Of a stretch of DNA of 64,000 nucleotides, positions 35,339 through 43,425 are shown one piece after another. A program made the position numbers and the translations under genes. The notes beneath the pieces were generated by a model, which searched no databases, was not told the origin of the DNA, and saw nothing but the letters and a program-made list of their open reading frames with translations. The DNA is from Mesobacillus foraminis. GTDB lineage: Bacteria; Bacillota; Bacilli; Bacillales; Cytobacillaceae. Numbering within the stretch: the first letter of the stretch is position 1; each line of letters opens with the position of its first letter. The stretch covers positions 186,001 through 250,000 of the forward strand of contig NZ_SLVV01000009.1 in assembly GCF_004340465.1 (NCBI RefSeq), read 5' to 3'.

Positions 35339-35977
35339 CTATAGAATCTCTTCCAAAAGTGCTCTAGGATCAAAGAACATGTTATGAGTGCCATCCATCA
35401 CCAGCAATTCGTCTTTTTTCATTTTCGTCAACGTTCTGCTGACGGTTTCCCTTGTAGTGCCTATCATATTGGCAAGATCCCTGTTCGTAAATTCAGGTTT
35501 AAGACAGACCCTCCCATCTTCCAAGGTTTCCCCGTGCTTATCAGCCAAACGGATAAGGAGTTTAATAATTTGCTCATAGGTATTGTTCAAAATTTGTTCC
35601 TCAAGCCGATCCTGCAAATCAACAATTTTTTCTCCCAGTACTTTAAAAACTTTTATGCTTAAGTGTGGATTCTCGATCAGCACTTTTTCAAAGAGGGCGA
35701 TCGGAATAACCACCAGGTCTGAAGTCTCAAGGACTTCCGCAAATGCAGGGTAGCCCCCTTTCCGGAAAAAGCCTATGTGCGGGAACATTTCCCCGTTTTT
35801 GAGGATGGCGACGATTTGCTCCCGGCCATTGATATCGCTTTTATAGATTTTAACCTTGCCGTCAAGGATAAAATAAACATTCTCAAGCGTGTCCCCCTGA
35901 AGAAATACATGACTGTTCTTTTCCCATTTTCTTAGTATTGAAATTTCTGCAACTCTCGTAAGCTCCATGTCATCCAA
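35339..35977 (-). CDS. Crp/Fnr-family transcription regulator (N terminus possibly broken)
   Basis: The protein has a cyclic-nucleotide-like sensor barrel (residues 1-110, including FLQGDTLENVYFILDGKVKIY), a dimer helix and a C-terminal winged helix with TNRDLANMIGTTRETVSRTL. The recognition helix R-E-T-V-S-R fits TGTGA half-sites. Only one Cys is present, so it lacks the iron-sulfur ligands of true Fnr. The best start is an ATG at 36031 behind GAGGTG, but codon 5 is TAA. Expression from TTG 35977 or ATG 35968 would lose the first helix (FLAKYSLFKDL). It is convergent with hcp, which carries a matching operator. Confidence 0.85.
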   Translation of the reverse strand: MDDMELTRVAEISILRKWEKNSHVFLQGDTLENVYFILDGKVKIYKSDINGREQIVAILKNGEMFPHIGFFRKGGYPAFAEVLETSDLVVIPIALFEKVLIENPHLSIKVFKVLGEKIVDLQDRLEEQILNNTYEQIIKLLIRLADKHGETLEDGRVCLKPEFTNRDLANMIGTTRETVSRTLTKMKKDELLVMDGTHNMFFDPRALLEEIL

Positions 35978-36154
35978 ATCCTTGAATAATGAGTATTTAG
36001 CTAAAAATTCCTTTAATTAATTACTGTTCATTGGTTCACCTCAAGTAAATATCACAATAAAACCATTTTAACAAAATATGCCGGCAATGAAGAGGGGCAG
36101 ACGGCAGGCTGTTAAAAAATAGCATAAAAAAATCACCGTTTTTCCCTTTTTGAA

Positions 36155-36175
36155 CGAACATTTATTCGATACAAT
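36155..36175 (+). promoter_or_regulatory. LexA-like operator over the mrfAB promoter
   Basis: CGAACATTTATTCG (36155-36168) resembles the Bacillus LexA box CGAACRNRYGTTYG, with two differences in the right half. It sits immediately before the -10-like TACAAT (36170-36175), where a repressor would block polymerase. Confidence 0.45.
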
Positions 36176-36195
36176 GAAGGAATGAGGTGAGGGTT

Positions 36196-38475
36196 TTGAA
36201 GTTCCGGAAAAATTTAAAAGAAATTATGGACAGCCTAAAGCTGGATGAATCTGTAAGAGACAATATTGTTCATTGGCATACAATTGAAGAAAAGGAAGCT
36301 AGAACTTCCGCACTGCCGGAGGGCATCCACCCAGCTTTAATTGACGCTCTTAACAAGCGGGGGATTGGCGAGCTTTATACACATCAAAAATCAGCATTTG
36401 AAACAGCAGCAAGGGGACAAAGCATGGTAGCTGTAACCCCAACTGCCTCGGGAAAAACCCTTTGCTATAATCTGCCGGTGATACAGGAAATCATCAATGA
36501 TCCTAATTCCCGGGCACTTTATATGTTCCCAACCAAAGCACTTGCCCAGGATCAGAAAAGCGAAATTAATGAACTTATTCAGGAATCCGGCCTTAACATT
36601 AACAGCTATACATATGACGGGGATACGCCTGCAAATATCCGCCAAAAGGTGCGGAAAGCGGGCCATATTGTCATTACCAATCCCGATATGCTTCACTCGG
36701 CGATATTGCCGCACCATACAAAGTGGGTATCGCTCTTCGAAAACCTGAAGTTTGTGGTGATTGATGAGCTTCATATTTATCGAGGTGTATTTGGAAGCCA
36801 TGTAGCGAACGTAATCAGGAGGCTGAAGAGGATATGCCGTTATTATGGAAGTGATCCAATATTCATCTGTACTTCGGCAACCATTGCAAACCCGCTGGAG
36901 CTTGCTGAAAATCTGACTGAAACAAAAATGAACTTGATTGACAACAATGGGGCTCCGTCAGGCAGGAAGCATTTCCTGTTTTACAACCCGCCCATTGTAA
37001 ACAAACCCCTGAATATCAGGAGGAGTGCGACGCTTGAAACTCGAATGCTGGCGGGGATGTTCCTCAAGAATAAAATCCAGACCATCGTCTTTGCCCGCAG
37101 CCGGGTGAGAGTTGAGATCCTTTTGACTTACCTGCAGGAGCTGGTTAAGCATAAGCTCGGTCCAAAGGCCATCAGAGGTTATCGGGGAGGGTATTTGCCA
37201 ACTGAACGCCGTGAAATTGAAAAAGGTCTTAGGTCAGGGGAAATTTACGGAGTCGTCAGCACCAATGCCCTTGAGCTTGGAGTGGACATCGGCCAGCTTC
37301 AGGTCTGTATCATGAATGGATATCCTGGAACGATTGCCAGCGCCTGGCAGCAAGCTGGACGGGCAGGGAGAAGGCATGGTGAAGCTGTTGTTGTGATGGT
37401 CGCAAGCTCCAGCCCGCTTGACCAGTACATGATTCAGCACCCTGATTACTTTTTTAACAGAAGCCCTGAAACAGCGAGGATTAATCCTGACAACCTGATC
37501 ATCCTGATCGACCATTTAAAATGTGCTTCCTATGAGCTCCCGTTTAAAAAAGGAGAGCATTTTGGAACAGCAGAAGTGGAAGAAATACTTGAATACTTGA
37601 CTGAAGAACGCATTTTGCACCAGAACGGTGATAAGTGGTATTGGATGAATGATGCCTTTCCTGCCCATAACATTTCCCTGCGTTCCGCTTCCCAGGAAAA
37701 TGTGGTCATCATAGATCAATCTGATATCGCGAATGTACGGGTCATTGGTGAAATGGATACCTTTTCTGCCATGACTCTTTTACATGACGAAGCCATCTAT
37801 TTGCATCAGGGAATCCAGTTTCAGGTGGAAAAGCTCGATTGGGAAGAAAAGAAGGCCTTTGTCAGGGAAGTAGCTGTTGATTATTTTACGGATGCTAATC
37901 TTGCCGTTCAGCTAAACGTGCTAGAAATGGATAAACATCGAAACCTTGGGTCTGCAGAAATTGGATACGGCGATGTCAGCGTCAGAGCAATGGCCACCAT
38001 TTTTAAAAAGATTAAGTTTGAATCGCATGAAAATATTGGTTCCGGTCCGATTCATCTTCCCGAGGAGGAATTGCATACAAGTTCTGTCTGGATTTCCTTT
38101 GACAAAGGTCGTTCCGGCATGGGGGATGAAAGGCTGGAACAGGGGCTTATCGGAGCTGCACAATCCCTCAAGCATATTGTGCCTTTATTTGTTATGTGCG
38201 ACCCTCAGGACGTACATGTGGTCCCGCAGGTAAAAGCTTCTCATAATGAAAGACCAACCATATTCTTTTATGATCGCTACCCTGGTGGCATCGGCCTTAG
38301 TGAAAAAATCTATCAGGGGATCGAACACATCCTTGACGAAACAAAACGGATGGTTGAAAACTGCCAATGCACTTCTGGCTGTCCTTCCTGTATCGGGACT
38401 GATACAGCTTCAGAAAGTGCAAAAGCAGATGTTATTAAGATTATTAATTACTTTTTGAAGAACGCGGCTTCTTAA
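36196..38475 (+). CDS. mrfA: MrfA helicase, mitomycin repair factor A
   Basis: MrfA (YprA) is a superfamily 2 DNA helicase that acts with MrfB in excision of mitomycin C adducts. The helicase core has TPTASGKTLCYNLP near residue 77, the DEAH-like IDELH near 190, and QQAGRAGRRH near 393. The C-terminal DUF1998 region ends with CQCTSGCPSC, four Cys for zinc. TTG 36196 is preferred since GAGGTG ends 6 bases before it, but GTG 36187 cannot be excluded. mrfB is 15 bases downstream. Confidence 0.94.
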   Translation: MKFRKNLKEIMDSLKLDESVRDNIVHWHTIEEKEARTSALPEGIHPALIDALNKRGIGELYTHQKSAFETAARGQSMVAVTPTASGKTLCYNLPVIQEIINDPNSRALYMFPTKALAQDQKSEINELIQESGLNINSYTYDGDTPANIRQKVRKAGHIVITNPDMLHSAILPHHTKWVSLFENLKFVVIDELHIYRGVFGSHVANVIRRLKRICRYYGSDPIFICTSATIANPLELAENLTETKMNLIDNNGAPSGRKHFLFYNPPIVNKPLNIRRSATLETRMLAGMFLKNKIQTIVFARSRVRVEILLTYLQELVKHKLGPKAIRGYRGGYLPTERREIEKGLRSGEIYGVVSTNALELGVDIGQLQVCIMNGYPGTIASAWQQAGRAGRRHGEAVVVMVASSSPLDQYMIQHPDYFFNRSPETARINPDNLIILIDHLKCASYELPFKKGEHFGTAEVEEILEYLTEERILHQNGDKWYWMNDAFPAHNISLRSASQENVVIIDQSDIANVRVIGEMDTFSAMTLLHDEAIYLHQGIQFQVEKLDWEEKKAFVREVAVDYFTDANLAVQLNVLEMDKHRNLGSAEIGYGDVSVRAMATIFKKIKFESHENIGSGPIHLPEEELHTSSVWISFDKGRSGMGDERLEQGLIGAAQSLKHIVPLFVMCDPQDVHVVPQVKASHNERPTIFFYDRYPGGIGLSEKIYQGIEHILDETKRMVENCQCTSGCPSCIGTDTASESAKADVIKIINYFLKNAAS

Positions 38476-38490
38476 GGAAGGAGGATCGAA

Positions 38491-39807
38491 ATGTCGCTAA
38501 AGAAAAAGCTTAACCGATTAAAACCACATTTAACCGGCGGGCAAAAGCCATTCCCTGCTGAGAGTGCAGCGAGTCCGCTTCCAGTCATTCCGGAAGAGAT
38601 TCCTTATAGCGACATATGGGAGCAGGAAAGCGTAAAACCTTATTTTTTTGATGGCAATTACTGTCTGGTCCGGGAAGTAACCTACCCGTTAATGCATAAA
38701 CATGGCAAATACCGATTTGCAGATGCTGCCGAAGCTGTGGCAAGGTGGAATGAGGCCGGCACCTCCCATCCATTATCAGCTGCCGGGCACAAACCGGGGG
38801 ATTTGTTCTTTTTTGACACCGAGACTACAGGCCTTGGGGGCGGTGCCGGCAATACAATTTTTTTGCTTGGGCATGCCAGGCTGACTGCTGACCGGGTAGT
38901 CCTGACCCAGCATATCCTGCCTCAGCCAGGCGCTGAGGTAGCCCTTTACCAGAGCTTTCTGGCCAGTGTCGACTATACAACTCTTGTCACCTATAACGGA
39001 AAGGCTTTTGATTGGCCGCAAGTAAAGACGCGCCATACGCTTGTCCGTGATCATGTTCCTAAGCTGCCGGCATTTGGACATTTTGATCTTTTTCACGGTG
39101 CCAGAAGGTTATGGAAGCATAAAATCGATCGAATGAAACTTTCCGCTGTCGAGAAAGAGATTCTTGGATTTGAACGGAAGGATGACATTCCCGGTTACCT
39201 GGCACCAATGATCTATTTTGATTTTCTAGAAAGAAAAAACCCTGAAGGACTGCTGGGTGTTATAAAACATAATGAGCTTGACATTCTGTCACTCATCACT
39301 TTGTATGCCCATCTTTCTTTCCAGCTGCTGGGTGAAGACAGAGCGAGAACCTCAAAAGAGGCATTTGAGGTTGGAAGATGGTTTTCCTATCTTGGAGAAA
39401 GGGAAAAAGCCAAGGAATTGTTTCAGGATATTGCAGAGGCCAAGGATTCGGAATCAATCGCGGCCAAGCATGCTCTTGCCTATGAATTTAAGAGAGTGAA
39501 AGATTGGAAAAAGGCAGTCCCGCTATGGGAGTCTTCAGCAACTGCAGGAGAGCCTATTAAAAGAGTTGAAGCCTGCATTGAACTGGCAAAGTATCATGAA
39601 CACCACAGCAAGGATTACGGAACGGCTGCACATTACTGTGAAAAAGCAATATCATTGCTTAATTCGATGGAAAACGGGAAAAAGAATGGTAGGGTAACAG
39701 CAGATTTAGACAAAAGGATCAACAGGATCATGTCTAAACAGGTAAAGCGGGAACATATATCAGATGGAATGATTGCCAATCAGGAAGTAAAATCCCATGT
39801 TGATTGA
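38491..39807 (+). CDS. mrfB: MrfB exonuclease, mitomycin repair factor B
   Basis: MrfB (YprB) is a DEDD-type metal-dependent exonuclease that partners MrfA. Motif I is FFDTETTGLGGGAGN near residue 107, motif II TYNGKAFDWP near 168, and motif III HNELDILSL near 261. The C-terminal 140 residues are helical repeats (EVGRWFSYLGEREKAKELF) resembling TPR. The 438-residue length and AAGGAGG site are as expected. Confidence 0.93.
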   Translation: MSLKKKLNRLKPHLTGGQKPFPAESAASPLPVIPEEIPYSDIWEQESVKPYFFDGNYCLVREVTYPLMHKHGKYRFADAAEAVARWNEAGTSHPLSAAGHKPGDLFFFDTETTGLGGGAGNTIFLLGHARLTADRVVLTQHILPQPGAEVALYQSFLASVDYTTLVTYNGKAFDWPQVKTRHTLVRDHVPKLPAFGHFDLFHGARRLWKHKIDRMKLSAVEKEILGFERKDDIPGYLAPMIYFDFLERKNPEGLLGVIKHNELDILSLITLYAHLSFQLLGEDRARTSKEAFEVGRWFSYLGEREKAKELFQDIAEAKDSESIAAKHALAYEFKRVKDWKKAVPLWESSATAGEPIKRVEACIELAKYHEHHSKDYGTAAHYCEKAISLLNSMENGKKNGRVTADLDKRINRIMSKQVKREHISDGMIANQEVKSHVD

Positions 39808-39918
39808 GCTGAAAGCAGCCTGCCAAAATGAATCTTTTCATGGTGTCACAGAAAATTAACAAATCAGTTGGAAAATCGACTAAATTCCTGTTGTATCTCC
39901 CAGCCTTCAACGTTAAAA

Positions 39919-39947
39919 TTGAATCTTGTATGGAATAAAACTAATAA
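39919..39947 (+). promoter_or_regulatory. Predicted promoter before a 31-residue membrane peptide gene
   Basis: TTGAAT and TAATAA are separated by 17 bases and lie 22 bases before the small open frame at 39970. Confidence 0.4.
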
Positions 39948-39969
39948 TTTTTATGTGGGGCTGTTAATC

Positions 39970-40065
39970 ATGTATAAAGCAATTTTGGTTATGTTTTTTG
40001 TGGTCGTTTGTCTGACAGCTATTGTTTTTACAGGCTTAAAAGACAATTTTTATACTTTCCTCTAA
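39970..40065 (+). CDS. Small membrane peptide (31 residues)
   Basis: The peptide starts MYKAILVMFFVVVCLTAIVF and ends GLKDNFYTFL, a single transmembrane helix with a short charged tail. TGTGGGG lies 8 bases before the ATG and a SigA-like promoter lies upstream. The open frame continues upstream to 39868, but that part has no site and poor coding character. No family is recognised; it could be chance. Confidence 0.4.
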   Translation: MYKAILVMFFVVVCLTAIVFTGLKDNFYTFL

Positions 40066-40110
40066 GGTCTGTTAAGGATAAAAGCTATTAAAATAGGTGT
40101 TTTCCTTAGT

Positions 40111-40138
40111 ACAAGACACTCCTTTCTTTCATAGGCTG
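40111..40138 (+). promoter_or_regulatory. Candidate SigK promoter of cotD
   Basis: ACA (-35) and CATAGGCTG (-10) are 16 bases apart; the -10 fits CATANNNTA except its last base. cotD is a SigK-dependent gene in B. subtilis. Confidence 0.5.
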
Positions 40139-40177
40139 TAATGTAAAGAAAAAGTTTATGAGGAAGGAGCGAATAAA

Positions 40178-40447
40178 ATGTTTTGTAGACCAACAAAAGT
40201 TTTGCCAGCTGTCGTTCATCCAACCAAATGCTGTGTGAACCATAGCTTCTCTAATAATGTGGTGCCGCATATTCATCCATCGCACACAACTAATGTCCAT
40301 CATACAAAATTTGATCATGTTCATTATTTCCCGCACACTCAGTCTTCTGTAAATGAAGTGTCGCATCAGCATTTCTATGGAGGACCACGTCCGCCATTCG
40401 GTGCATTTGGTCCCGGACCAGGTGCAGGTCCATTTTTCGGAAGATAG
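40178..40447 (+). CDS. cotD: Spore coat protein CotD
   Basis: The 89-residue protein is rich in His, Pro and Phe. It shows the CotD core HPTKCCVNHSF, VVPHIHPSHTTNVHH and VHYFPHTQSSV, then a Pro/Gly tail. CotD is an inner coat protein made in the mother cell. The ATG follows AAGGAG. A terminator closes the gene, so it is monocistronic. Confidence 0.94.
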   Translation: MFCRPTKVLPAVVHPTKCCVNHSFSNNVVPHIHPSHTTNVHHTKFDHVHYFPHTQSSVNEVSHQHFYGGPRPPFGAFGPGPGAGPFFGR

Positions 40448-40505
40448 TCCTATTCAGGGAATCAAGGTTTTGGAATTAAATGTCTCAGAGTACTAAAAGG
40501 CTGAT

Positions 40506-40541
40506 AAAAACAAGGGCTTGGACTGCAAAGCCCTTGTTTTT
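40506..40541 (+). terminator. Intrinsic terminator after cotD
   Basis: AAAAACAAGGGCTT and AAGCCCTTGTTTTT form a 14-bp stem with a T run. Confidence 0.9.
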
Positions 40542-40627
40542 ACTTCGTACTGCCAAATTAATCTATTCATACGTTAATATTTAAAACAATAATGAATACA
40601 CTTAGAAATGATGCGAAAGGAGAAGCC

Positions 40628-41188
40628 ATGACAAAAGTTGCGCTCATAACAGGGTATAAAGCGTATGAACTTGGTGTTTTTAATCAAAAGCATCCTGCAG
40701 TCAACTACATAAAAACGGCCATCCTCAAGCAGCTTGTCCCCCTGGTAGAAGAAGGTCTTGAATGGGTTGTCATCAGCGGACAGCCCGGAGTCGAGCTATG
40801 GGCAGCCGAAGTTGTCTTCCAGCTGCAGGAATATCTACCTGACTTAAAGCTGTCTGTCATTACTCCTTTTTTAAAGCAGGAAGAAAAGTGGAATGAAAAC
40901 AATAAGGAATGGTATGAGTCGGTCCTTGTCCAGGCGGATCATGTTGACTCGGTTTCCAGGCGTCCATATGAAAAACCTTTGCAGCTTAAAGCAGCTAACC
41001 AGTTTTTGATTGAAAAAAGTGATGTGCTCATTATCCTGTATGACACCGAAAAGGAGGGAAGCCCCAGATATTTCCTTGAAGCCGCTAAACAGAAGCAGGA
41101 AAGAAAAGGATATGATATCCGGATGATCGGCTTCCACGACCTGCAGTTAATTGTTGAGGAAGAAGAGTTCAATAACCAGGAGTTTTAG
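40628..41188 (+). CDS. ypsA: YpsA, SLOG-fold DUF1273 protein
   Basis: The 186-residue protein matches YpsA (DUF1273), a SLOG/DprA-like Rossmann fold proposed to bind nucleotide-type ligands and known to influence cell division with GpsB. It shows ALITGYKAYELGVF at the start, VISGQPGVELWAAEVV near residue 55 (the GG/GQ loop) and VLIILYDTEKEGSPRYF near 137. The ATG behind AAAGGAGAAG is used, not 40592. gpsB is next, as in Bacillus. Confidence 0.92.
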   Translation: MTKVALITGYKAYELGVFNQKHPAVNYIKTAILKQLVPLVEEGLEWVVISGQPGVELWAAEVVFQLQEYLPDLKLSVITPFLKQEEKWNENNKEWYESVLVQADHVDSVSRRPYEKPLQLKAANQFLIEKSDVLIILYDTEKEGSPRYFLEAAKQKQERKGYDIRMIGFHDLQLIVEEEEFNNQEF

Positions 41189-41267
41189 CTTAAGTAGAAA
41201 AATTGACAAAATTGCTCGTTTTTGAAAAAATATAAGTTGATGATAGGGGTAAATTGAGGTGAATATG

Positions 41268-41570
41268 ATGCTATCTGATAAAATTAAACTGACAGCGAAA
41301 GATATTTTGGAAAAAGAGTTCAAAACCGCTATGCGAGGGTATAAGCCTGAAGACGTGGATAAATATCTTGATCTGGTGATTAAGGATTATGAAACCTTCC
41401 ATCAGGAAATCGAAGATCTTCAGCAAGAAAACCTGCGGCTAAAAAAACAGCTTGAGGAAGCTTCAAGGCGGCCTGCAACACAAGCTGCTGCCGGGACAAC
41501 CAATTTTGATATTTTAAAGAGATTATCAAACTTGGAAAAACACGTATTTGGTAATAAATTGTACGATTAA
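41268..41570 (+). CDS. gpsB: Cell-division regulator GpsB
   Basis: GpsB is a small DivIVA-related hexameric coiled-coil protein that moves penicillin-binding protein 1 between side wall and septum. The membrane-binding N terminus has [19 protein letters not shown], then a coiled coil ([20 protein letters not shown]) and the C-terminal helix [19 protein letters not shown] 41268 is preferred: it lies 6 bases after GAGGTG and gives the family start [11 protein letters not shown] 41265 and GTG 41259 are too close. Its partner PonA is in this window. Confidence 0.95.
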   Translation: MLSDKIKLTAKDILEKEFKTAMRGYKPEDVDKYLDLVIKDYETFHQEIEDLQQENLRLKKQLEEASRRPATQAAAGTTNFDILKRLSNLEKHVFGNKLYD

Positions 41571-41605
41571 ATCCGTTTATTTCCAAATTTACAAGTTGAT
41601 TACCA

Positions 41606-41634
41606 TTGCTATATTACCTCTGATTATATATAAT
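41606..41634 (+). promoter_or_regulatory. Promoter of rnpB
   Basis: TTGCTA and TATAAT are separated by 17 bases. The predicted start near 41641-41644 coincides with the 5' end of the RNase P RNA. Confidence 0.75.
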
Positions 41635-41642
41635 AGTTTTTG

Positions 41643-42043
41643 TAGTCGTTAATAGCGTTCGGGTAATCGCTGCAGCTTGCTGCAGAGGAAAGTCCATGCT
41701 CGCACGGGCTGAGATGCCCGTAGTGTTCGTGCCTGGCCAATTCATAAGCCAGGGCAGCCGCCTTTTGCGGCTGACGGCAGGGAAAGTGCCTAAGTCGATA
41801 TCGATATGGCATGAGTACCTATAAAAGTGCCACAGTGACGGAGCCTCACCAGAAATGGTGAGGGTGGAACGAGGTAAACCCCGCGAGCGAGAAACCCAAA
41901 CAATGGTAGGGGCACTTTCTTGGAGGAAATGAACGAAGAGAAGGACAGGTGAAAACCTGTAGATAGATGGTTACCACCGGAGTGCGAGACATTTGTCGTT
42001 TGCAGCACAAAGGAACAAAACATGGCTTACAGAACGTTATTAA
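41643..42043 (+). ncRNA. rnpB: RNase P RNA, type B
   Basis: The sequence carries the conserved blocks of bacillar RNase P RNA: GTTCGGGTAATCGCTGCAG, GAGGAAAGTCCATGCTCGC, CTGACGGCAGG, AGTGCCACAGTGACG, GCGAGAAACCCAAAC, GAAGGACAGGTG and the 3' end ACAAAACATGGCTTACAGAA. The ends pair (GTTAATAGCGTTC with GAACGTTATTAAT), defining the RNA at about 400 nt. It is the catalytic RNA that trims tRNA 5' ends. It lies between gpsB and ypsC as in Bacillus. Confidence 0.97.
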
Positions 42044-42066
42044 TTGATTTTGTATGAGTGTTTTTT

Positions 42067-42102
42067 AAAAGCTCTCCTATTGCCGGGAGGGCTTTTATTT
42101 TT
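42067..42102 (+). terminator. Terminator after rnpB
   Basis: AAAAGCTCTCC and GGAGGGCTTTT pair, followed by ATTTTT. Confidence 0.85.
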
Positions 42103-42185
42103 ACATAGATTATTTGAAGTGACAGATGCTAAACTGGTATGATAGATGTTCAACAGCCGAATATAAATCATTAAGGGTGAAATAG

Positions 42186-43328
42186 ATGAAAAAATTTGAT
42201 TTGATTGCTACCTCTGCCATGGGGCTGGAGGCGTTGGTTGCCAAGGAGGTCAGGTCCCTTGGATATGAGTGTGAAGTAGAAAACGGGAGAATTACCTTCC
42301 AGGGGGACGAGCTTGCAATAGCCCGAAGCAATCTGTGGCTGCGGACCGCTGACAGGGTTAAGATTAAGGCTGGTGAGTTTAAAGCCTATACTTTTGACGA
42401 GCTGTTTGAACGGACCAAGGCGATTCCATGGGAACAATTTTTACCGGAAAATGCCGAATTTCCGGTCAGCGGCAAGTCCCAAAAGTCTAAATTATTCAGT
42501 GTGCCTGATTGCCAGGCGATTGTAAAGAAAGCAATCGTGGAAAGATTAAGGAAACATTATAAAAAAACCTCATGGTTTGAAGAAAACGGCCCTTTATTTA
42601 AAATAGAGGTTGCGCTTGTAAAGGATGTCGCAACCATTACAATTGATGCCAGCGGAAGCGGACTTCACAAGAGGGGCTACCGGGTCGATCAAGGTGAAGC
42701 ACCATTAAAAGAAACATTGGCCGCTGCCCTGGTGATGCTGACGAACTGGACGCCGGACCGTCCGTTTGCAGATCCTTTCTGCGGGTCAGGGACCATTCCT
42801 ATCGAAGCTGCTTTGATTGGACAGAATATTGCACCAGGCTTCAACCGGGAATTTGTCTCTGAATCATGGGACTGGATTTCAAGGGCGGTATGGGACCAGG
42901 CCAGGACTGAGGCGGAGGACATGGCTAATTATGACCAGCCGCTGGAGATCACTGGATCCGATATCGACCATAGGCTTGTAAATATCGCCAAAGAGAATGC
43001 CTTTGAGGCAGGACTGGGAGAATTGGTTACATTTAAACAAATGAGGGTCCAGGATTTCACAACCCAAAATCAATATGGAGTGATTGTCAGCAATCCGCCA
43101 TACGGCGAGCGGCTGGGTGAAAAGAGTGCTGTGGAGCAAATGTATAAAGAGATGGGAAAAGTTCTGATCCCTCTTGATACATGGTCTGTATACATCATGA
43201 CTTCCAACGAGGACTTTGAGAAATTTTATGGCAAGCCAGCCACGAAGAAACGGAAGCTGTTCAATGGGTTTATCCGAACGGATTATTATCAGTATTGGGG
43301 CAAAAGACCGCCCCGGGAGAATAAATAA
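42186..43328 (+). CDS. ypsC: THUMP-domain class I rRNA/RNA methyltransferase YpsC
   Basis: The 380-residue protein has an N-terminal ferredoxin-like and THUMP RNA-binding region (residues 1-160) and a Rossmann methyltransferase with DPFCGSGTIPIEAAL near 195 and the amino-methylation motif NPPYGERLG near 302. This is the RlmL/RlmK-N2-guanine family; the B. subtilis member is YpsC, whose target in 23S rRNA is inferred from homology. The ATG is preceded by AAGGGTG. Confidence 0.92.
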   Translation: MKKFDLIATSAMGLEALVAKEVRSLGYECEVENGRITFQGDELAIARSNLWLRTADRVKIKAGEFKAYTFDELFERTKAIPWEQFLPENAEFPVSGKSQKSKLFSVPDCQAIVKKAIVERLRKHYKKTSWFEENGPLFKIEVALVKDVATITIDASGSGLHKRGYRVDQGEAPLKETLAAALVMLTNWTPDRPFADPFCGSGTIPIEAALIGQNIAPGFNREFVSESWDWISRAVWDQARTEAEDMANYDQPLEITGSDIDHRLVNIAKENAFEAGLGELVTFKQMRVQDFTTQNQYGVIVSNPPYGERLGEKSAVEQMYKEMGKVLIPLDTWSVYIMTSNEDFEKFYGKPATKKRKLFNGFIRTDYYQYWGKRPPRENK

Positions 43329-43385
43329 CAAGATAAATAGAGCATATTAATGTATAATTGAATGGTTGTTTAAAGATTAGATTGA

Positions 43386-43411
43386 AGCGCCCTCGAGGCG
43401 TTTTCTATTTT
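43386..43411 (+). terminator. Weak terminator after ypsC
   Basis: AGCGCC and GGCGTT form a short 6-bp stem around CTCGA, followed by a T-rich tract. Confidence 0.5.
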
Positions 43412-43425
43412 TACGGAGGGATTTT

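Noticed and set aside
36032-36060. Autoregulatory TGTGA site upstream of the Crp/Fnr gene
   Set aside because: Only one half-site (TGTGATATTTACTTGA) is present; the second half does not match.
41624-41812. Minus-strand frame across the start of rnpB
   Set aside because: The region is the RNase P RNA gene; the frame has no independent support.
42689-43331. Long minus-strand frames inside ypsC and many other genes
   Set aside because: They are shadows of well supported genes, with no start signals or motifs.
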